Part shown: positions 1-8,416 of the stretch, piece by piece
How the letters are laid out: each line of letters starts with the position of its first letter
Position numbering within the stretch: position 1 is the stretch's first letter
NCBI GenBank assembly: GCA_018715125.1
Contig: DVMF01000071.1
Coordinates: 1 to 33,625 of the forward strand
DNA length: 33,625 bases
Reading direction: 5' to 3'
Origin: Candidatus Coprousia avicola
GTDB lineage: Bacteria > Actinomycetota > Coriobacteriia > Coriobacteriales > Coriobacteriaceae
The notes under the pieces: generated by a model
The model's input: the letters and a program-made list of their open reading frames with translations, nothing else
Database searches by the model: none
What the model was told of the DNA's origin: nothing
Made by a program: the position numbers and the translations under genes

Positions 1-315
1 CTCCACGGGCTTCAGCAGATAGTCAACGGCGTCGACGTCAAACGCCTCGACGGCGTGATCGCTGTAGGCGGTGACGAAGACGATGGCCGGCGGGTTCTTA
101 AGCTTATGGAGGGCCTCGGCAAGCTGCAGGCCGGAGGCGCTGGGCATAGAAATATCAAGAAAGACCACGTCGACGCGGTTCTCCATCAGCTTCTCAATGG
201 CAGAGCGCACGCTCGAAGCCTCGATAATGGAGCTCGTCTTTCCCGTCTGCTCTAGCAGAAAACGCAGCTCGGAACGGGCGGGGGCCTCATCATCGACAAT
301 CATGGCACGGAGCAT
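1..315 (-). CDS. LytR/AlgR-type response regulator, N-terminal receiver domain (cut by window edge)
   Basis: Partial gene: 105 codons are visible and the 3' end lies outside the window. The visible protein is a CheY-like receiver. It has the acidic pocket VDDE near residues 7-10, the phospho-acceptor Asp54 in VVFLDISMP, a Thr/Ala switch in FVTAYSD, and the Lys of the closing LLKPVE motif at about residue 103. The ending DVDAVDYLLKP is typical of receivers fused to LytTR DNA-binding domains, so a LytTR output domain is expected but not seen. It follows a LytS-type sensor kinase on the same strand, its likely partner. The ATG is preceded by a purine-rich AAAGGGA. The system probably controls cell-envelope or transport genes; the target is not evident from the sequence. 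Confidence 0.85.
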   Translation of the reverse strand, partial: MLRAMIVDDEAPARSELRFLLEQTGKTSSIIEASSVRSAIEKLMENRVDVVFLDISMPSASGLQLAEALHKLKNPPAIVFVTAYSDHAVEAFDVDAVDYLLKPVE

Positions 316-403
316 TGACACGATCCCTTTCGACCTTTCTACCGACTGCCCCGGAGCAGAAGCCCCGCGGGGCGCGCCCGCACGCAGCGGGCTTCCCATC
401 GAT

Positions 404-425
404 ACGTCCGCACCGACACGGACGT
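404..425 (-). other. Short hairpin between sensor kinase and response regulator
   Basis: ACGTCCG (404-410) and CGGACGT (419-425) form a perfect 7-bp stem with an 8-nt loop. It lies 4 bases past the kinase stop codon and about 90 bases before the regulator start. A second inverted repeat, GAAGCCC (359-365) with GGGCTTC (389-395), lies in the same gap. There is no convincing U-run on the minus strand. These are more likely processing or attenuation structures than a full terminator. Confidence 0.35.
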
Positions 426-429
426 TTAG

Positions 430-1782
430 TTATTTTACCCTATCATCCCGCGCAAAGATGCTGTCGACCAAATCGAGATGCAATGTAACCGTCGTGCCCT
501 CGCCGGGGGCCGAGGCGACGCGCGCGAATGAGTGCGGGCCGTAGAAACGGTGGATGCGCTCGGAGATGTTGCGCATGGCAACGCCGGCGCCCCCGCCCTG
601 CGGCGCTTGAGCGTCGGGCTTGGGCAGCGACGCGTCGAACAGGCGCGCCGCCGTTTGGTCGTCCATACCCACGCCGTCATCTGCCACCTCGATGGAGAGG
701 GCCTCGTCGCCGCTCGCGCGCACCCGCACCGTGATGTGAAGCGCCCCCTCGTCCGAGAGCGCGTGACGGACGGCGTTCTCTACAAGCGGTTGAATGATGA
801 AGGCGGGCACCGGGGTATCGGCCACGTCGTCATCCACCTCAAACGTCGCCTGAATGCGGTCCTCGCCAAAACGGGCCTGCTCAAACGTGAGGTACCGCTT
901 GGTCTGGGCGACCTCGCGCGTGACGGGGATGAGCGAGCCGGAGTTGTCGAGCGTGGCGCGGTAAAACGATGAGAACTCGCGCAGCAGCTCCCGGGCGCGC
1001 ACGGGATCGGTGCGCGTAAAGGAGGCGATGGTGTTGAGCGTGTTGAAGAGGAAGTGCGGGTTGATTTGCGCCTGCAGCGCGCGGACCTCGGCGCGGGCGG
1101 TGAGCTCCTTTTGGATCTCGAGCTCGTGGATGGCGAGCTGGGTGGAGAGCAGCTCTGAGAAGCCCGTCACGAGGGCGTATTGCGTGCGGTTGACGGCGCG
1201 CGGCGCATTGAAATAGAACTTGAGGGCGCCAATGGTGCGCTCGCCCACCTTGAGGGGCGCGATGATGCCCGCGCGAATCAGCCGAGTGCGGCCGTTCTCT
1301 CCCGCGACCTCGAGCGGGTGCATGAACGACTGGACGATGCCGTGCTCGATAACATAGCGCGTCGCCTTGGTGTGTATGGGCGAGCCGGCGGGGAAATCGT
1401 CGGCGAAATCGCCCACGCAGGCGAGCACGCGCTCGGTGTCGGTGATGGCGATGGTGCTCGCGCGCGTCTGCGGGATGAGGCGCTCGCAGATGGCCGCAGC
1501 GCTCTCGGCGGTAAGACCGTCCTGCAAGGCCTCGAGCATCTCGGACGCCACCGAGAGCGTCTCCTCGGTATAGCGGGAGCGCAGCGTATCGGGATTGCGG
1601 CACAGGCGCGCGAACAGCACGAGAAACACGACGAACGCCACCGTGGCGACACCGGTGAGCGTGAACTCCACGTGCGTGGTAAACAGATAGAGCAGGATGA
1701 CGGCGATGATGCACGCGCACACCACCGTACCCGCCCAGAGCGCGAAGTCGGTTGCGCGCCGCCCCCGTGTCGTCGATGCCAT
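430..1782 (-). CDS. LytS/YehU-type sensor histidine kinase
   Basis: 450-residue membrane sensor kinase of the His_kinase/HATPase_c (LytS, YehU, BtsS) class. Two membrane segments are visible at about residues 14-34 and 42-60. They are followed by a GAF-like sensing region (about 75-215), which contains no heme or nucleotide motif I can name. The H-box QINPHFLFNTLN holds the phospho-accepting His243. The N-box IIQPLVENAVRHAL holds Asn336, and the G1 box DDGVGM lies near 368-373. The gene starts 3 bases after the glycosyltransferase stop codon, and its GGAGG ribosome site overlaps that gene's last codons, so the two are translationally coupled. It precedes the LytR-type regulator. The signal sensed is unknown. 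Confidence 0.9.
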   Translation of the reverse strand: MASTTRGRRATDFALWAGTVVCACIIAVILLYLFTTHVEFTLTGVATVAFVVFLVLFARLCRNPDTLRSRYTEETLSVASEMLEALQDGLTAESAAAICERLIPQTRASTIAITDTERVLACVGDFADDFPAGSPIHTKATRYVIEHGIVQSFMHPLEVAGENGRTRLIRAGIIAPLKVGERTIGALKFYFNAPRAVNRTQYALVTGFSELLSTQLAIHELEIQKELTARAEVRALQAQINPHFLFNTLNTIASFTRTDPVRARELLREFSSFYRATLDNSGSLIPVTREVAQTKRYLTFEQARFGEDRIQATFEVDDDVADTPVPAFIIQPLVENAVRHALSDEGALHITVRVRASGDEALSIEVADDGVGMDDQTAARLFDASLPKPDAQAPQGGGAGVAMRNISERIHRFYGPHSFARVASAPGEGTTVTLHLDLVDSIFARDDRVK

Positions 1783-1785
1783 CGG

Positions 1786-2973
1786 TTAATCCTCCATAAG
1801 CGCCGCAAGCTCGCGGTTGTTCCACAGTCCATCGACGATTGTAGGCCAGAACCGCCAGAAACGCAGGTACGCATCTTGGTGATCGCGGGCATACCGCTCT
1901 GCCTCGGCGCGACCTCGGCGCAAGATCCGCAGGTAACCGAGGTGCTCACGCGTTATGAGCATGCGGATGAGGGCGGTCTTGCGCACGCGCTCATCAAGCT
2001 CGCCCGAGATCCACGGCCCTGGGTAGGGCATGAGCGAGGCGGGGGTCACGGCGACGAGCTCGTTTTGATGGCTCGCATGGACGAGCTTGGCGCGCTCGTA
2101 GTACCAGCGATAGACGTCCTGCATAAAGCGCGGGGCCATCTCGCGCGACTCCGGCGGCAGGTGGCGCACGCTCCACTGATTGTCGAACCACATATCGAGA
2201 CCAACCAGGCGAAGGTTAAACAGGTAGTCCAAGTCCTCGCCGCGGGTGATGAAGGGGTCGAAGGGCACCTGCGCGAAGGCGCGGGACGTGAGGGCGAGGC
2301 AGCCGCCGCACACGTAGTTCGAGCGCGAGATGCGCGTGCTCGCGAGGGCGCGCTTCATCCATGCGTTGAACTCGGGGCGCTTGGTCCACCAGCGGTTGGC
2401 AAGGCCGGCACGCGAGGTATCGGCCAGAGGCGAGCCGGCGCGGTCGTAGAAGTAGCCCGTCTTGGCGAGGATGGGGAGCCCCTGGCGCGTCTCGTGGCCG
2501 AGGGCGTACAGTGCGCGGCGCATAAAGTCGGCACCGGTCACGACCTCATCATCGTCCAGGTAGATAACGGTGTCGCACCCCAGGATGCACGCGACGGCAA
2601 GCCCCATGTTGCGAATGGCGCCATAGCCGCGCAGGGACACGCACTCGCCCGTGCCCGCGGGCGCCAGCTCGCCCACGTGGTCGGCGATGCGCGCCGCCTC
2701 CACATTGGTGACGACGGTGACGGCCAGGCGGGGGTGCGCCCGGACGATCTCGTGCACGCGGCGGCTCACCTCGACGGTAGCTGAAAGCGGGCACACCACC
2801 AGAAGGATGATGCGGGGCAGGTCGCGCACCTTCTCGAGCGAGGCCAGGCAGCGCTCGAGCTCGGGTTGCGACGCGCCCAGCTCGGTCGCATGGTCGTACG
2901 CACCGGGGGCGTCGAGCGCATCGCTTGCACTCGCCCAGTACGTCGGGATAATGATCGTGGCCCGCTGTGCCAT
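1786..2973 (-). CDS. Family 2 glycosyltransferase
   Basis: 395-residue GT-A-fold glycosyltransferase, probably cytoplasmic, with no membrane segment. It opens with ATIIIPTYW, the usual first strand of the family, which is why the ATG at 2973 is chosen over a longer in-frame start at 3069; a GGGAG site lies about 10 bases upstream. The nucleotide-sugar and metal site is visible as IYLDDDEVV (DXD type) near residue 140. A later TRGEDLDYLFNLRL carries the ED acceptor/base motif. The C-terminal third is rich in Arg and aromatic residues. Coupling to a LytS/LytR pair suggests envelope polysaccharide work, which is inference. Donor and acceptor cannot be told from the sequence. Confidence 0.8.
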   Translation of the reverse strand: MAQRATIIIPTYWASASDALDAPGAYDHATELGASQPELERCLASLEKVRDLPRIILLVVCPLSATVEVSRRVHEIVRAHPRLAVTVVTNVEAARIADHVGELAPAGTGECVSLRGYGAIRNMGLAVACILGCDTVIYLDDDEVVTGADFMRRALYALGHETRQGLPILAKTGYFYDRAGSPLADTSRAGLANRWWTKRPEFNAWMKRALASTRISRSNYVCGGCLALTSRAFAQVPFDPFITRGEDLDYLFNLRLVGLDMWFDNQWSVRHLPPESREMAPRFMQDVYRWYYERAKLVHASHQNELVAVTPASLMPYPGPWISGELDERVRKTALIRMLITREHLGYLRILRRGRAEAERYARDHQDAYLRFWRFWPTIVDGLWNNRELAALMED

Positions 2974-3098
2974 CGTCTTCACGCTCCCACCCCAAGGCAG
3001 CGGCACCCGCGCTTGGCGCCGCGGCCTACTTGGTCCCCGCATCGTCGCCTTAGGCAGGCGGATGCACAAAGGCGGGAGGCAAGCAGCGTTTGCCTAGC

Positions 3099-3728
3099 CT
3101 AGCAGCCGGAGCCGTGGGCACCCGTTGCGCCGGCGGACGCCGAGGCCGTGCCCGCGGCCTTTGCCTCGAAGGGCGAAAGGGCGCGAAAGTACGGGGCGCG
3201 CGCCAGAGAACGGGCGAGGGGGTACCCCAACACATACATGATAACCGCTTCGCCCGCGGCGGTCGCCACAAGACCAAAGAGGTACATGGGGAGATAGGCG
3301 CCGTCGAGCGAGATGGACGTGAAGGGGATGGTGTAAAAGCCCGTGGCCGTGAGCAGCAGCGGCAGGTAGGCCGGCACGATGATCGCGTTGGCGATCACGG
3401 GGCCCAAAAGTGCCAGCGCCGGGTGGCGGCGGAGCTTCCAGGTAACGAGCGCGCCCACGCATGTCGCCGCGGAGCCAAACACTACGTCAAGAAGTCCGAG
3501 CGCACCCGTGCCGGAAAGCGCGATATTGGCGACGTTGGCCAACGCGCAGCCGAGCGTGAGACCCGGCACCGCCGCCGGCGTGAAAAGCGCGAGCGCGCAG
3601 AGGGCCTCGGAGACGCGGAACTGTACGGGGCCCCACGCAAGGTTGCCCAAAAAGAGCATGGTCATGAGGGTGCACGCTGCGTAGACGGCAGCGATCATGC
3701 CCGTTTGGGCGATGTCATGTGATTTCAC
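3099..3728 (-). CDS. queT: QueT-type queuosine precursor (preQ0/preQ1) transporter
   Basis: 209-residue hydrophobic protein with about six membrane segments, matching the QueT family (the substrate-specific S-component type linked to ECF transport). Family-like features include the N-terminal IAQTGMIAAVYAACTLM, the conserved GPVQFRVSEALCALALF segment near residues 33-50, and LGCALANV. The family takes up 7-deazaguanine precursors for tRNA queuosine. The start is GTG at 3728, with AGAAGGTGATC as ribosome site. The last 20 residues (Ala/Gly/Ser rich, ending GSGC) form a low-complexity tail. No other queuosine gene lies in the window, so this is probably a salvage uptake step. Confidence 0.8.
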   Translation of the reverse strand: MKSHDIAQTGMIAAVYAACTLMTMLFLGNLAWGPVQFRVSEALCALALFTPAAVPGLTLGCALANVANIALSGTGALGLLDVVFGSAATCVGALVTWKLRRHPALALLGPVIANAIIVPAYLPLLLTATGFYTIPFTSISLDGAYLPMYLFGLVATAAGEAVIMYVLGYPLARSLARAPYFRALSPFEAKAAGTASASAGATGAHGSGC

Positions 3729-3750
3729 GTTGGATCACCTTCTGATGGTT

Positions 3751-3781
3751 GGAGGGCTTTACTGATGCCCCTCGGCCCTCC
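3751..3781 (-). promoter_or_regulatory. Hairpin in the queT leader
   Basis: On the minus strand GGAGGGC and GCCCTCC form a perfect 7-bp stem closing a 17-nt loop, ending 22 bases before the queT start codon. Many queT genes sit behind preQ1 riboswitches, so the position is suggestive. I cannot match the loop and tail to the preQ1-I or preQ1-II consensus. It could also be the weak end of the upstream permease transcript, but no U-run follows. Confidence 0.3.
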
Positions 3782-3829
3782 CCCATCGACTAGGCGAGCG
3801 CGTCTTCGCCCGGCGCCAAACCCCGCGCC

Positions 3830-5080
3830 CTAGGCGACACCCTTGATGCGGACGAGCCTCATGAGCATGACAAAGCCCACGACCAGCAAGATCCCGATGG
3901 AAAGCACTCCTAAAGAAGGATCGCCCGTGAGCGATGTCACCACCGATACTAGCAGAGTTCCCATAACGGATGCGTAGCGCCCAAAGATATCGAAGAATCC
4001 GTAGTATTCGTTGGCGCGCTCTTTAGGGATGAGCTTGCCAAAGTAGCTGCGCGAGAGGGCCTGGATGCCGCCCTGGAACATGCCGACCAAAATGGCCAGG
4101 ATCCAGAACTCGACAGCGGACTTTAGGAAGAACGCCGCAAAGAGCACGATCGCCACGTAGGCCGCCACCGCAATGATGATCATCTTGAGCGTGCCCTGCG
4201 TCTTGGCGAGGCGCCCGTAGATGATGGCCGAGGGGAAGGCGACAAACTGGGTGACGAGCAGCGCCAAGATGAGTTGCGTGGAGTCGATGCCGAGGGCGGT
4301 GCCGTACGTCGTCGCCATGGAGATGACGGTGTGGACGCCGTCGATATAGAAGAAGAACGCGATCATGAAGATGAGGAGCGCGCGGTCGCCCGCGATGCGG
4401 CGCATGGTCGCAAAAAGCCCCGTGACGGTGCGCTTGACCTCGGAGGCAAAGGTCTCGCCCGGGGCGAGCTCCTTCGCATAGCGCTGGCGGTACGTGCGCA
4501 CCAGCGGGATGGTGAAAAGCAGCCACCACACGCCCGTGATGACAAACGAGAGCCGCGTGCAGAGGAGCATGTCGAGCCCGAGTACGGCGGGGCCGCCCAT
4601 GATGAGCGCGATGCAGACGATGAACGGCACGCAGGAACCCACGTAACCCCACGCGTAACCCGAGCTCGAGACGGCGTCCATGCGCTCGTCGGTCGTAACG
4701 TCGGGCAGCATCGCGTCATAGAACGTCATAGACGAGTTGAGGCCGATGGTGCAGAGCACGTAGATGACCAGAAACGGCATGGCCGCCATGGGAAGCGCCT
4801 GTGCGAAGCAGAGCACCAGACCCGTGAGGAAGAAGCCGAGGAAGAACTTGATCTTGTTGCCCGCAAAGTCGGCAAGCGACCCCAGGACGGGCATGAGAAG
4901 GGCAACCACGAGCGAGGCGATGGTCTGGGCATTGGCCCACGCGGTCACCAGCTCGGCGGAGTTGGCCGCCGTATTGATGGCATCGAAATAGATGGGAACC
5001 ACCGAGGTGTTCAGCAGGACGAGGGCCGAGTTTCCCACGTCATACATTACCCAGTTGCGCTCCAGTGCCGTGTATTTCAT
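3830..5080 (-). CDS. MFS permease of the UMF1/Atg22-like family
   Basis: 416-residue integral membrane protein with about 12 segments. The N-terminal WVMYDVGNSALVLLNTSVVPIYF, the loop-2/3 signature LGSLADFAGNKIKFFLGFF, NSSMTFYDAMLPDV, and VSSSGYAWGYVGS near residues 137-150 are characteristic of the UMF1/Atg22-like branch of the major facilitator superfamily. Atg22 in yeast exports amino acids from the vacuole; bacterial members have no agreed substrate. A GAGGAGG ribosome site lies about 10 bases before the ATG. It is separated from queT by about 100 bases and from the sulfatase by 175 bases, so it may be its own transcription unit. Direction and substrate are unknown. Confidence 0.8.
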   Translation of the reverse strand: MKYTALERNWVMYDVGNSALVLLNTSVVPIYFDAINTAANSAELVTAWANAQTIASLVVALLMPVLGSLADFAGNKIKFFLGFFLTGLVLCFAQALPMAAMPFLVIYVLCTIGLNSSMTFYDAMLPDVTTDERMDAVSSSGYAWGYVGSCVPFIVCIALIMGGPAVLGLDMLLCTRLSFVITGVWWLLFTIPLVRTYRQRYAKELAPGETFASEVKRTVTGLFATMRRIAGDRALLIFMIAFFFYIDGVHTVISMATTYGTALGIDSTQLILALLVTQFVAFPSAIIYGRLAKTQGTLKMIIIAVAAYVAIVLFAAFFLKSAVEFWILAILVGMFQGGIQALSRSYFGKLIPKERANEYYGFFDIFGRYASVMGTLLVSVVTSLTGDPSLGVLSIGILLVVGFVMLMRLVRIKGVA

Positions 5081-5255
5081 GCGCGCCGCGCCTCCTCAAC
5101 CCCGGCCAATCAGATGGCACTATGGTACGGCAGGCGGCGCATGGGGAGGCGTCAGGATTTCGTAAAGCGCACAAGAGGGGGTGCAAGCGCATCAGCCCTT
5201 TCTGAAGGGAGGGAGGCGGAGCCGAGATGGCTGGCGTCACCTCGGCCCCGTGCTC

Positions 5256-6620
5256 TTAGTAATCCCGCGCGATGCGCGCGTAGTACGCAGCGCGCCCCGG
5301 GTAGGCGCGGCCTTCAGCAATCTCATGTGCCCAGCGGCTCGACGGCGTACCCGCAACAGGCCCCGCGAGTACCGGGTCGTTTGTCTCAGCCATCCAGGCA
5401 AGGACACGTCCGCGCAGCCGCTCCAGCACTTCGCGGTAAGCGGGGTCATCGGCGAGGTTTACCCGCTCCTGCGGGTCGTTTGTAAGATCGTAAAGCTCTT
5501 CTGGCTCGTTGGGGACCTCGAGGCGCGGGCTCATGTCGCGCCCCGATGCGCTCAGGTGTGCATCGACGGTCACGTACACCTTTGGTCCATCCTCGAGGTT
5601 CATGATGTAGCAGTAGTCCTTCGTGCGGATGCCGCGCATCGGATGGTAGGCATCATGCCAGGTAAGCTCGGTGAAGAAGGATTCGCGAGCGCAGCAGGCG
5701 CCGTCGGTCACCGCGGCGGCGAAGCTCGTGCCGTCGATATCCTCGGGCGCCTCAATGCCAGCCAGTTCAAGTAACGTCGGCATGAGGTCGATATTGCAGA
5801 GCAGGTCGTTGTTGCGGCTCCCCTCGCGATGACCCGGGGCAGAGATCATGAGCGCCGTCTCAAGACCCGCCCGCTTGAGCGTGCCCTTAGCGTTGGGGAA
5901 TGCAACGCCATGGTCCGTCGTGTAGAGGACGATGGTGTTTTCTTTGAGCCCGTAAGCCTCAAGCGCCTCGAGGATGCGGCCAACGGCCCTATCGAGCACC
6001 TTAGCCGAGCCATTGTACTGCGCCAAATCATGACGCACACCCGGGGTGTCATCGAGGAAGGGCGGCACCTGTACCTGAGCGGGGTCGTCGGCAACAAGCT
6101 CGTATTCGTCGAAATCGCGATGGGTCTCAAAGAAGCCCACGCTCGCATAGAAGGGCCGCTCCGCATCGCGCTGCTCAGCCAAGTATGAGATTGCAGCGTC
6201 GGCAACACGCGGGGCGCGGTCGCCCTCGACGGGGATGACTCGCTCGTAGCCGAGCTCGTATGTCGAGGAAAACACACGGTCCTCGATGGGCGGCGCGACG
6301 TTGATGGTCTCGTGGCTCAATCCGATGAGCGTCGTCTCGTATCCCGCGCTCGCAAAGACAGCGGGGAGCGTCGCGACGCCCGGGCTGATGCAAAAACCCA
6401 GGTGCGCAAGACCGATGAGACCGTTGTTGTGCGGATAAAGACCAGTCAAGATGCTCCCGCGGCTCGGGCTGCATTGCGGCGCGGCGCAGTAGTACTCATC
6501 GAACAGCACGCTCTCATGAGCGAGTGCCTCGAGGTGAGGAGTCTCGACTTCATAGCCGTAACTTTGCAGCATTCGCCCCGTATCATGGGAGATGAGAAAC
6601 AGCACATTCGGACGCGCCAT
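5256..6620 (-). CDS. Type I (formylglycine) sulfatase, cytoplasmic
   Basis: 454-residue arylsulfatase-family hydrolase of the alkaline-phosphatase superfamily. The signature CSPSRGSILTG begins at Cys50, which would be converted to formylglycine; Arg54 is in place. Cys-type sulfatases in anaerobes need the radical-SAM enzyme anSME, which is not in this window. The first metal-ligand pair reads HD (LISHDTGR) rather than the usual DD, as in some sulfamidase-like branches. The second site TTDHGVAFPN and a following Lys are present. There is no signal peptide, so it should act in the cytosol on an imported sulfated sugar. It is divergent from a trehalose-type PTS gene with a shared operator region. 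AAAGGAGG lies just upstream of the ATG. The exact substrate is unknown. Confidence 0.88.
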   Translation of the reverse strand: MARPNVLFLISHDTGRMLQSYGYEVETPHLEALAHESVLFDEYYCAAPQCSPSRGSILTGLYPHNNGLIGLAHLGFCISPGVATLPAVFASAGYETTLIGLSHETINVAPPIEDRVFSSTYELGYERVIPVEGDRAPRVADAAISYLAEQRDAERPFYASVGFFETHRDFDEYELVADDPAQVQVPPFLDDTPGVRHDLAQYNGSAKVLDRAVGRILEALEAYGLKENTIVLYTTDHGVAFPNAKGTLKRAGLETALMISAPGHREGSRNNDLLCNIDLMPTLLELAGIEAPEDIDGTSFAAAVTDGACCARESFFTELTWHDAYHPMRGIRTKDYCYIMNLEDGPKVYVTVDAHLSASGRDMSPRLEVPNEPEELYDLTNDPQERVNLADDPAYREVLERLRGRVLAWMAETNDPVLAGPVAGTPSSRWAHEIAEGRAYPGRAAYYARIARDY

Positions 6621-6656
6621 GTAATCCTCCTTTGGAATATGTGTAGCTGGGTTTCA

Positions 6657-6668
6657 TAGTATATACAA
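6657..6668 (-). promoter_or_regulatory. TreR-type operator overlapping the sulfatase promoter
   Basis: Read on the plus strand the site is TAGTATATACAA, an 11/12 match to the palindromic Bacillus subtilis TreR operator TTGTATATACAA. On the minus strand it contains TATACT (6663-6658), a good -10 hexamer, with a weak TTGCTG about 19 bases upstream. It lies 37 bases before the sulfatase start, so repressor binding would block that promoter. A second matching site lies next to the PTS gene. Confidence 0.65.
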
Positions 6669-6808
6669 CCAGATCTATTGTTCAGCAAGAATGAAGTTGG
6701 AATACTGAATGTAATTTCAAATGATCTACCGTTTACCGCTATATTTCAGCCGTTTATCCGTATCACGTTTACTTATTCAAGTAAGTTCGCTACCTTGGAC
6801 CTACATTG

Positions 6809-6820
6809 TTGTCTATACAA
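6809..6820 (+). promoter_or_regulatory. TreR-type operator just upstream of the PTS gene
   Basis: TTGTCTATACAA differs from the B. subtilis TreR operator at one base and keeps the palindrome. It lies 12 bases before the EIIBC start codon and abuts its AGGAGGA ribosome site. A possible promoter, TTTACT (6768-6773) with TACCTT (6791-6796) at 17-bp spacing, would put the operator just downstream of the transcription start. The hexamers are weak. Confidence 0.65.
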
Positions 6821-6832
6821 TAGGAGGAACGA

Positions 6833-8266
6833 ATGCCCCAGAATGACGTGCAGGCAATTCTCGACCTCGTCGGCGGACCACAAAACGTGGTGTCCGCGGC
6901 GCATTGCCTCACCCGACTTCGCCTCGAGCTGCGCGACAACGCGCTCGTCAAGGAGGAACAGATCAAAGAGCTCCCCCTCGTTAAGGGCGTTATTGTCAGC
7001 AACGGCCAGTACCAGATCATCATCGGACCGGGTACGGTAAACAAAGTGCATCAGGAATTCGTCGAACTCGCCGGCATCAAGGACGAGAAGGGGGACGCCG
7101 CGCGCACCTCTTCCTCGCAGCACGCGAACATCCTGCAGCGCGTCATCAAGGCGCTAGGCGATATCTTCATACCCATCCTGCCGGCCATCGTCGCTTCCGG
7201 CTTGCTCATGGGCCTCAACAACCTCATCACCAACCCGGGCATCTTCTACGCCGATCAATCTGTCCTGCAGGCAAATCCGGCATTCGAGGGTGTTGCGAAC
7301 ATGATCGCCCTCATCGCGAACACCGCCTTCCAGTACCTGCCGGCTCTCGTGGGCTGGTCCGCCGTTAAGAAATTCGGCGGCAACCCCGTACTCGGCATCG
7401 TGCTCGGCCTCATCATGATCAACCCCGCGCTCATGCCTGCGCCCGAGTTCGCCAAGAACCCCGTCGATGCAACATACTGGAACCTGTTCGGCTGGCAGAT
7501 CGCCAAGGTCGGCTATCAGGGCCAGGTCATCCCGGTGCTCTGCTCTGCCTTCATCTTGGCGAAGACCGAGAACTTCCTCACCAAACACATCCCTGATCTT
7601 GTGCAGATGATCCTTGTCTCGCCGCTCGCATTGCTCTTCACGGGTTTTGTCACGTTCACGGTCGTCGGCCCCGTCACGCTCGCGCTTTCGAACTTCATCA
7701 CCGACGGCATTTTGGCTCTCTTCGGCATCTCCCCCATCATTGCCGGCTTCATCTTTGGCGCACTTGTCTCACCACTTGTCGTCACCGGAATGCACCATCT
7801 GTTCCTCGGCGTCAACGTACAGATGATCGGCGCGCTCGGCTACTGCACTCTCTGGCCCATCCAGGTGATGGCCTCAATCGGACAGGGCGCTGCCTCCTTC
7901 ATGATCTTCTTGCTTGAGAAGAATAAGAAGATGCGCAGCATCGCATTGCCTGCCGCCATCTCCGCTTGGCTGGGCATCACCGAACCGGCGATCTTCGGCG
8001 TCAACCTGCGCTACAAGTACCCCTTCGTCGCCGAGATGATCGGCGCAGGCTGCGCTGGCGCCATCGTCGCCGCAGCAGACGTCAAGGCCATCTCCATTGG
8101 CATCTCGGGTCTGCCGGCGCCGCTCTCCATCATGCCTGAGTACTGGACAATCTACTTTATCGCGATGGCAGTATCCATCGGCGTCACCATGGCGCTAACC
8201 TTTATCTTCCATAAAGCGGGCTTCGGTAAGAAGAACGACGCCGAAGTCGAGGCAGAGCTGGACTAG
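6833..8266 (+). CDS. treP: PTS EIIBC, trehalose (Glc) family, TreP-like
   Basis: 477-residue EIIBC permease. The EIIB domain (about 1-85) has its phospho-Cys25 in AAHCLTRLRL. The EIIC domain (about 105-465) has the GITEPAIFGVNLRYKYPF signature. Its sequence follows B. subtilis TreP closely as I recall it: IKALGDIFIPILPAIVASGLLMG, FGGNPVLGIVLG, KVGYQGQVIPVL, VTGMHHLFLGVN. As in TreP there is no IIA domain, so a separate Crr-type IIA is needed. It imports and 6-phosphorylates a disaccharide. No phosphotrehalase gene lies nearby; the divergent neighbour is a sulfatase, so the true substrate may be a modified disaccharide. A strong AGGAGGA site supports the ATG. The treP symbol reflects family membership, not proven substrate. 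Confidence 0.85.
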   Translation: MPQNDVQAILDLVGGPQNVVSAAHCLTRLRLELRDNALVKEEQIKELPLVKGVIVSNGQYQIIIGPGTVNKVHQEFVELAGIKDEKGDAARTSSSQHANILQRVIKALGDIFIPILPAIVASGLLMGLNNLITNPGIFYADQSVLQANPAFEGVANMIALIANTAFQYLPALVGWSAVKKFGGNPVLGIVLGLIMINPALMPAPEFAKNPVDATYWNLFGWQIAKVGYQGQVIPVLCSAFILAKTENFLTKHIPDLVQMILVSPLALLFTGFVTFTVVGPVTLALSNFITDGILALFGISPIIAGFIFGALVSPLVVTGMHHLFLGVNVQMIGALGYCTLWPIQVMASIGQGAASFMIFLLEKNKKMRSIALPAAISAWLGITEPAIFGVNLRYKYPFVAEMIGAGCAGAIVAAADVKAISIGISGLPAPLSIMPEYWTIYFIAMAVSIGVTMALTFIFHKAGFGKKNDAEVEAELD

Positions 8267-8381
8267 CCGAAGCCCGATTGGAAACCTAACCGCAAAAGCC
8301 TCATTGCAATCACGCAACAAGGCCGCACGAGGACCAGCCCAATCCGCTGCAACAGATCCCGCACGCAGCACGGGGCACAGA

Positions 8382-8416
8382 AACGCCCGCTACCGCATCG
8401 GCCGGTAGCGGGCGTT
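8382..8416 (-). terminator. Strong hairpin at the 3' end of treR (convergent with treP)
   Basis: Arms 8382-8395 and 8403-8416 pair perfectly over 14 bp around a 7-nt loop. The stem spans the treR stop codon (8390-8392). On the minus strand it is followed by GTTTCTGT, a weak U-run; on the plus strand there is none. It probably ends treR transcription and may also stop read-through from treP. The 8267-8381 gap holds nothing else I recognise. Confidence 0.55.

Noticed and set aside
1180-2784. 534-codon open frame on the plus strand, antisense to the glycosyltransferase and kinase genes
   Set aside because: It is a codon-bias shadow spanning two well-supported minus-strand genes, with no recognisable residues.
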